A DNA stretch of 64,000 nt from Aequorivita capsosiphonis DSM 23843 (GTDB taxonomy: Bacteria > Bacteroidota > Bacteroidia > Flavobacteriales > Flavobacteriaceae). The stretch lies in contig NZ_AUBG01000011.1 of NCBI RefSeq assembly GCF_000429125.1, forward strand, positions 1 through 64,000. The letters run 5' to 3'. This document shows, piece by piece, positions 60,203 through 64,000 of the stretch. Below the pieces are notes generated by a model. It was not told where the DNA came from. It did no database searches and saw only the letters and a list, made by a program, of their open reading frames with translations. Numbering within the stretch: the first letter of the stretch is position 1; every line of letters begins with the position of its first letter. The position numbers were made by a program, and so were the translations under genes.

Positions 60203-60841
60203 CTAACTTTTCTCGGCAATAAGAGCATAGGCACAAGTAAAATCTTCAAATTCAAGAAAATCTATATTATACTTTGCTTCTATGTTTCCATAAGTTACAG
60301 TTGCAGTAGTTCTATTGTCTTCCATCGAGAATTCATCAACATCTATATGCTGTAAAAAACTCACGCCTTTTTCAGAAAAACTCTTATAAAGCGACTCCTT
60401 TGCGCACCAAACTATGGTAAGTTTTCGCATCAAGGCATCATCATTTGCCATGGTTCGGTATTCTTCAATGGGGGTGAATTTATGTGCGATTCTAAGAATT
60501 TTATTTCGCTGTTTTTCTATGTCAATCCCCACTTCAAAATCACTGATAATTATAGCCGAAAAGTTAAAGGAATGTGTAATAGATATATGTTTATCGCCGG
60601 TTAGATGCGGCTTTCCATTTTCATCATAATACAAATCATGATCTGTAAACCCTTCCAAAGCCATCAAATGCCGGATACTCATAAACCCGCGACGGTGTAA
60701 GTCGCTTTTCATATTTTCAACTCTTCTAGAACATTTTTTAGTGAGGAAAATTCCTTCCGAAAGTGCTTCGAAAGATTCTTCAATCTTCCAAATGAAGACT
60801 TTAGTGCTTGGGTTGATTGTTATAGTTTTGTAAAGTGGCAT
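60203..60841 (-). CDS. 4'-phosphopantetheinyl transferase superfamily protein
   Basis: A 212-residue Sfp-type enzyme that loads 4'-phosphopantetheine from CoA onto carrier proteins. The metal and CoA motifs are FEVGIDIEKQR (near residue 108) and VWCAKESLYKSF (near residue 149). HISITHSFNF precedes them, as expected. It is first in an operon with GGGP synthase and is divergent from ahcY. Whether it serves the fatty-acid ACP or a secondary-metabolite carrier is not evident. Confidence 0.9.
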   Translation of the reverse strand: MPLYKTITINPSTKVFIWKIEESFEALSEGIFLTKKCSRRVENMKSDLHRRGFMSIRHLMALEGFTDHDLYYDENGKPHLTGDKHISITHSFNFSAIIISDFEVGIDIEKQRNKILRIAHKFTPIEEYRTMANDDALMRKLTIVWCAKESLYKSFSEKGVSFLQHIDVDEFSMEDNRTTATVTYGNIEAKYNIDFLEFEDFTCAYALIAEKS

Positions 60842-60862
60842 AAATTCTTAAAGGATATTTTG

Positions 60863-60870
60863 TACTTTTG
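60863..60870 (+). promoter_or_regulatory. -7 box of ahcY
   Basis: TACTTTTG on the plus strand, 76 bases before the ahcY ATG. No TTG -33 box at the right distance. Confidence 0.4.
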
Positions 60871-60912
60871 CAGACTTAAAATATAATTCAAAATTAGTTA
60901 ATAACAACGAGT

Positions 60913-60930
60913 TTCCCGCCCTCGCGGGAA
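60913..60930 (+). other. Hairpin in the ahcY leader
   Basis: TTCCCGC (60913-60919) pairs with GCGGGAA (60924-60930) around CCTC, 15 bases before the ATG. It does not match the SAH riboswitch pattern as I know it; function unknown. Confidence 0.35.
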
Positions 60931-60945
60931 TAAAAATAAATTTTT

Positions 60946-62262
60946 ATGTCAACTAAAACTGTGCCTTATACGGCTTTTAAAGTAAAAGATATTTCTCTGT
61001 CAGACTGGGGAAGAAAAGAAATTGAGCTTGCCGAGGCAGAGATGCCAGGGCTTATGAGTCTTCGTGAAGAATACGGAAAAGAGCAACCTTTGAAAGGCGC
61101 GCGCATTGCTGGATGTCTTCATATGACAATCCAAACCGCTGTTTTAATTGAAACATTGCAAGCTTTGGGAGCCGAAGTTACTTGGAGTTCTTGTAATATA
61201 TTTTCAACGCAAGATCAGGCAGCTGCGGCTATCGCAGCAACAGGAACTGCTGTTTATGCTTGGAAAGGTTTGAGTGAAGAAGAATTTGAATGGTGTATTG
61301 AACAAACTCTTTTCTTTGGCGAAGACCGCAAGCCATTAAACATGATTCTTGACGACGGAGGCGATTTAACCAATATGGTTTTGGACAAATATCCAGAGCT
61401 TGCCGCTGGCGTAAAAGGTATTTCTGAGGAAACTACCACTGGCGTTCACAGATTATACGAACGTGTGAAAAAAGGAACTTTGCCAATGCCTGCTATTAAT
61501 ATTAACGATAGCGTTACCAAAAGTAAATTCGATAATAAATACGGATGTCGCGAAAGTGCCGTGGATGCAATCCGCCGCGCAACGGACGTGATGCTTGCAG
61601 GAAAACGTGTTGTAGTTTGCGGTTATGGTGATGTTGGTAAAGGAACTGCAGCTTCATTTAAAGGTGCGGGAAGTATCGTTACAGTTACTGAAATTGATCC
61701 AATCTGTGCTTTACAGGCTGCAATGGACGGTTTTGAAGTGAAAAAATTAGAAACTGTTGTTAAAACAGCGGATATCGTTATTACTACTACTGGAAATAAA
61801 GATATTATCCGTCCCGAGCATTTTGAAGCGATGAAAGACAAAACCATTGTTTGTAATATTGGGCATTTTGACAATGAAATTGCGGTTGCTTGGCTGAACA
61901 ATACCCACGGAAACACAAAAGTGGAAATAAAGCCTCAGGTTGATAAATATACTATTGACGGGAAAGATATCATCCTTCTTGCTGAAGGACGTTTGGTAAA
62001 CCTTGGTTGCGCCACTGGCCACCCAAGTTTTGTAATGAGTAACTCGTTCACAAACCAAACGCTAGCTCAAATTGAACTTTGGAAAAATAGTGACAACTAT
62101 GAAAACGAAGTTTATATGCTTCCAAAACATTTAGATGAAAAAGTTGCAAAACTTCACCTCGAAAAAATTGGAGTTGAGCTTACTGAGCTTTCAAAAGAAC
62201 AAGCCGATTATATTGGTGTAACTGTTGAAGGGCCATTTAAGCCTGAATATTACAGATATTAG
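60946..62262 (+). CDS. ahcY: Adenosylhomocysteinase
   Basis: A 438-residue NAD-dependent enzyme splitting S-adenosylhomocysteine to homocysteine and adenosine, which relieves product inhibition of methyltransferases. [19 protein letters not shown], the catalytic region [26 protein letters not shown] and the NAD site [17 protein letters not shown] are present, with the C-terminal KPEYYRY. It is monocistronic, with a leader hairpin in front and a terminator behind. Confidence 0.97.
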   Translation: MSTKTVPYTAFKVKDISLSDWGRKEIELAEAEMPGLMSLREEYGKEQPLKGARIAGCLHMTIQTAVLIETLQALGAEVTWSSCNIFSTQDQAAAAIAATGTAVYAWKGLSEEEFEWCIEQTLFFGEDRKPLNMILDDGGDLTNMVLDKYPELAAGVKGISEETTTGVHRLYERVKKGTLPMPAININDSVTKSKFDNKYGCRESAVDAIRRATDVMLAGKRVVVCGYGDVGKGTAASFKGAGSIVTVTEIDPICALQAAMDGFEVKKLETVVKTADIVITTTGNKDIIRPEHFEAMKDKTIVCNIGHFDNEIAVAWLNNTHGNTKVEIKPQVDKYTIDGKDIILLAEGRLVNLGCATGHPSFVMSNSFTNQTLAQIELWKNSDNYENEVYMLPKHLDEKVAKLHLEKIGVELTELSKEQADYIGVTVEGPFKPEYYRY

Positions 62263-62286
62263 ACTTGAGACATTAGATTTAAGACT

Positions 62287-62317
62287 AAAACCCTTGCAGT
62301 GATGTGAGGGTTTTTTT
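62287..62317 (+). terminator. Intrinsic terminator of ahcY
   Basis: AAAACCCT (62287-62294) pairs with AGGGTTTT (62307-62314), followed by more T, 24 bases behind the stop. Confidence 0.82.
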
Positions 62318-62395
62318 GTTGATGACATTTAATTTTCACAACGCAATAATTATTATTACTTTAAGGGAATGAATTTTTCATAAACACTGTATCGA

Positions 62396-63538
62396 ATGAT
62401 TAAAAATTCCAAACTACCGAACATCCCAACCTCCATCTTTGCCAAAATGAGCAAAATGGCGGCAAACCATAATGCCCTAAACCTCTCACAAGGTTTTCCA
62501 AACTTCCCCAGTGATCCTGCTTTAAATGCCTTAGTGGATCAAGCTATGCGCGATGGATTTAATCAATACGCCCCGATGGCTGGCGATTTTGAACTGCGCA
62601 TGGAGATTTCAGAAAAGATTGAAAACCTTCATAATCATTTCTACAATCCTGACACCGAAATCACAATTACCGCAGGAGCAACACAGGCAATTTATACGAT
62701 AATCGCAGCAACAATTTCCAAAGGGGATGAAGTAATCATCTTCACTCCAGCTTACGACTGCTATGCGCCAACTGTGGAATTATTCGGCGGAAAAATTGTT
62801 CCTATTCAATTGAAGCCACCTTTTTATGGCGTGGATTGGCAGGAAGTTGCCGATAAGATTAGTTCAAAAACCAAAATGATAATCATCAATTCTCCGCACA
62901 ACCCAAGCGGAACCCTTCTTACCAAAGATGATATGTTGGAATTACAAGACTTGGCAGAAAAAAATGATTTGTTGGTTTTGAGTGATGAAGTTTATGAACA
63001 TATTATTTTTGATGGAAATATACATCAAAGCGTTTCAAGATTTAAAGCCTTGGCAGAACGCAGTTTTATAACCGCCTCCTTTGGTAAAACCTTTCACAAT
63101 ACCGGTTGGAAAATGGGCTATTGCGCCGCACCGAAATATTTGATGAAAGAGTTTCAGAAAGTCCATCAATTCGTGGTTTTCTGTGTAAATTATCCTTTTC
63201 AAAAAGGCTTTGCGACTTATTTGAAAGATGCCAATCACTATTTAAAACTTTCGGATTTCTATCAACAGAAGCGGGATTTCTTTCTACACTTAATGAAAGG
63301 TTCTAATTTCAAAATAATTCCTTCCAAAGGCACTTATTTTCAAATGCTGGATTTTTCTGAAATTTCAAATGAAAGTGATATCACTTTTGCGGAACGACTT
63401 ACGAAAGCGCATAAAATAGCGACTATTCCAACTTCTGTTTTTAATGAAGGGAAAAGGGATTTTAAACAAATAAGAGTATGTTTTGCGAAAACGGATGAAA
63501 CATTGGCGGAAGCGGCAAAAATATTAAAGGAACTATAA
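62396..63538 (+). CDS. Methionine aminotransferase (KAT/YbdL-like, PLP enzyme)
   Basis: A 380-residue class I aminotransferase. SQGFPNFPSDPAL near the start, TAGATQAIYTIIAATI, NSPHNPSGTLL and LSDEVYEHIIFD form the PLP pocket. SFGKTFHNTGWKMGY holds the Schiff-base Lys. The branch matches glutamine- or methionine-preferring transaminases that use 4-methylthio-2-oxobutanoate, as in YbdL and KAT. The following gene is an omega-amidase, which hydrolyses the alpha-ketoglutaramate left when glutamine is the donor. Confidence 0.9.
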   Translation: MIKNSKLPNIPTSIFAKMSKMAANHNALNLSQGFPNFPSDPALNALVDQAMRDGFNQYAPMAGDFELRMEISEKIENLHNHFYNPDTEITITAGATQAIYTIIAATISKGDEVIIFTPAYDCYAPTVELFGGKIVPIQLKPPFYGVDWQEVADKISSKTKMIIINSPHNPSGTLLTKDDMLELQDLAEKNDLLVLSDEVYEHIIFDGNIHQSVSRFKALAERSFITASFGKTFHNTGWKMGYCAAPKYLMKEFQKVHQFVVFCVNYPFQKGFATYLKDANHYLKLSDFYQQKRDFFLHLMKGSNFKIIPSKGTYFQMLDFSEISNESDITFAERLTKAHKIATIPTSVFNEGKRDFKQIRVCFAKTDETLAEAAKILKEL

Positions 63539-63578
63539 ATTTTTTTAATCTATTGAAACTGTAATTTTAAAAGAAAAG

Positions 63579-64000
63579 ATGGAAGAGAATTTAAAAGTAA
63601 CAATCATTCAAAGTGAATTGCACTGGGAAGATGCAGCAGCCAATAGGCAGCTATTTTCGAAGAAATTCCAAAAGATTGAAGGGGAAACAGATTTGATAAT
63701 TCTACCCGAAATGTTTTCAACAGGATTTTCAATGAATGCTGAAAATCTTGCGGAATCGAATAATGGGGAAACATTACATTGGCTTATTTCCGAAGCAAAA
63801 AAACATCAAACTGCCATTACAGGAAGTGTGATTATTTCCGAAGATAATCAGTTTTACAATCGGCTTTATTTTGTTTTTCCTGACGGAAGTTATGAGAAAT
63901 ATGATAAAAAGCACACTTTCACGCTCGCCAGAGAAAACGAGACATATACCTCAGGAAAGGAACGTATCATCGTAAATTATAAAGGCTGGAAAATTTGTCC
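63579..64000 (+). CDS. Omega-amidase/nitrilase family hydrolase (5' part only)
   Basis: Starts with ATG at 63579 behind an AAGAAAAG ribosome-binding region and runs open past base 64000, so 140 residues are visible. The nitrilase Glu is in LIILPEMFSTGFSMNAENLAES, and the Lys block is in YEKYDKKHTFTLARENETY. The sequence resembles YafV-type omega-amidases that cleave alpha-ketoglutaramate. The nucleophile Cys would lie just beyond the edge. It is cotranscribed with the aminotransferase. Confidence 0.88.
   Translation, partial: MEENLKVTIIQSELHWEDAAANRQLFSKKFQKIEGETDLIILPEMFSTGFSMNAENLAESNNGETLHWLISEAKKHQTAITGSVIISEDNQFYNRLYFVFPDGSYEKYDKKHTFTLARENETYTSGKERIIVNYKGWKIC

Noticed and set aside
60913-60930. 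SAH riboswitch before ahcY
   Set aside because: Only one small hairpin is present and the conserved SAH aptamer blocks are not visible.

Overview
The window is a chromosomal segment of a low-GC Bacteroidota, almost certainly a member of the family Flavobacteriaceae. The evidence is consistent across the window. Several secreted proteins carry type IX secretion (T9SS) C-terminal sorting domains. Promoters have the Bacteroidota form TTG-N17-23-TAnnTTTG. There are family-typical genes of unknown function (DUF3098, DUF3127, DUF4271, DUF4296, DUF4301) and family-typical neighbourhoods (ftsX-DUF3098-uppP-truB, DUF4271-hemD-pckA). The genus cannot be fixed from the sequence. Most of the content is core housekeeping; no prophage, insertion sequence, CRISPR array, rRNA or tRNA was seen.

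Layout. 1-2204: the N-terminal part of a large secreted repeat protein, cut by the window edge, whose base composition changes sharply inside the gene. 2.3-5.1 kb: glutaryl-CoA dehydrogenase, a DUF4160/DUF2442 pair and an SGNH lipoprotein. 5.1-9.1 kb: a probable metal-uptake operon (porin, imelysin, di-heme oxidoreductase) behind a promoter with a perfect palindrome between its two boxes. 9.1-12.1 kb: Fe-S and electron-transfer genes (Mrp ATPase, Nfu domain, ferredoxin reductase, ferredoxin). 12.3-17 kb: alkyltransferase-like protein, LysE, trmB, a glycosyltransferase and a two-component system. 17-22.5 kb: a T9SS cargo, a LuxE-like protein, a broken toxin with its antitoxin, tyrS and an epimerase. 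22.5-31.5 kb: dihydroorotase, dolichol-phosphate-mannose-synthase-like enzyme, hemD, pckA, saccharopine dehydrogenase family and an Omp28-like protein. 31.5-35.7 kb: a metallopeptidase and an unusual leucyl-tRNA synthetase with an inserted DUF559 nuclease-like domain. 36-40.8 kb: ftsX-DUF3098-uppP, a MntA/HepT toxin-antitoxin pair, truB, a TonB-like protein and tag. 40.8-48.8 kb: a secreted peptidylarginine-deiminase-like protein, aat, a flavin reductase, a histidine kinase, HIT and greA. 48.9-51.4 kb: a TonB-dependent receptor behind a TPP riboswitch with its own terminator. 51.5-55.4 kb: a hybrid kinase facing a sigma-54 response regulator. 55.5-60.8 kb: a PepSY-like protein, arfB, DUF4301, a NadR-like kinase, PnuC, GGGP synthase and a phosphopantetheinyl transferase. 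61-64 kb: ahcY, methionine aminotransferase and the start of an omega-amidase, a methyl-cycle/transamination group.

Most notable observations: (1) leuS carries an in-frame DUF559 domain bounded by 11-bp direct repeats belonging to a GC-rich repeat family that has also entered two other coding positions in this window. (2) A ParE/RelE-like toxin gene has a UGA where the family has a conserved Trp. (3) A thiamine-regulated receptor has an aptamer whose P3 arm is enlarged by a long AT-rich hairpin. (4) Palindromes lie between or just before the promoter boxes of the metal-uptake operon and of gcdH. (5) greA has tandem terminator-like hairpins in its leader. (6) A PPAD-type deiminase with all catalytic residues is exported by T9SS.
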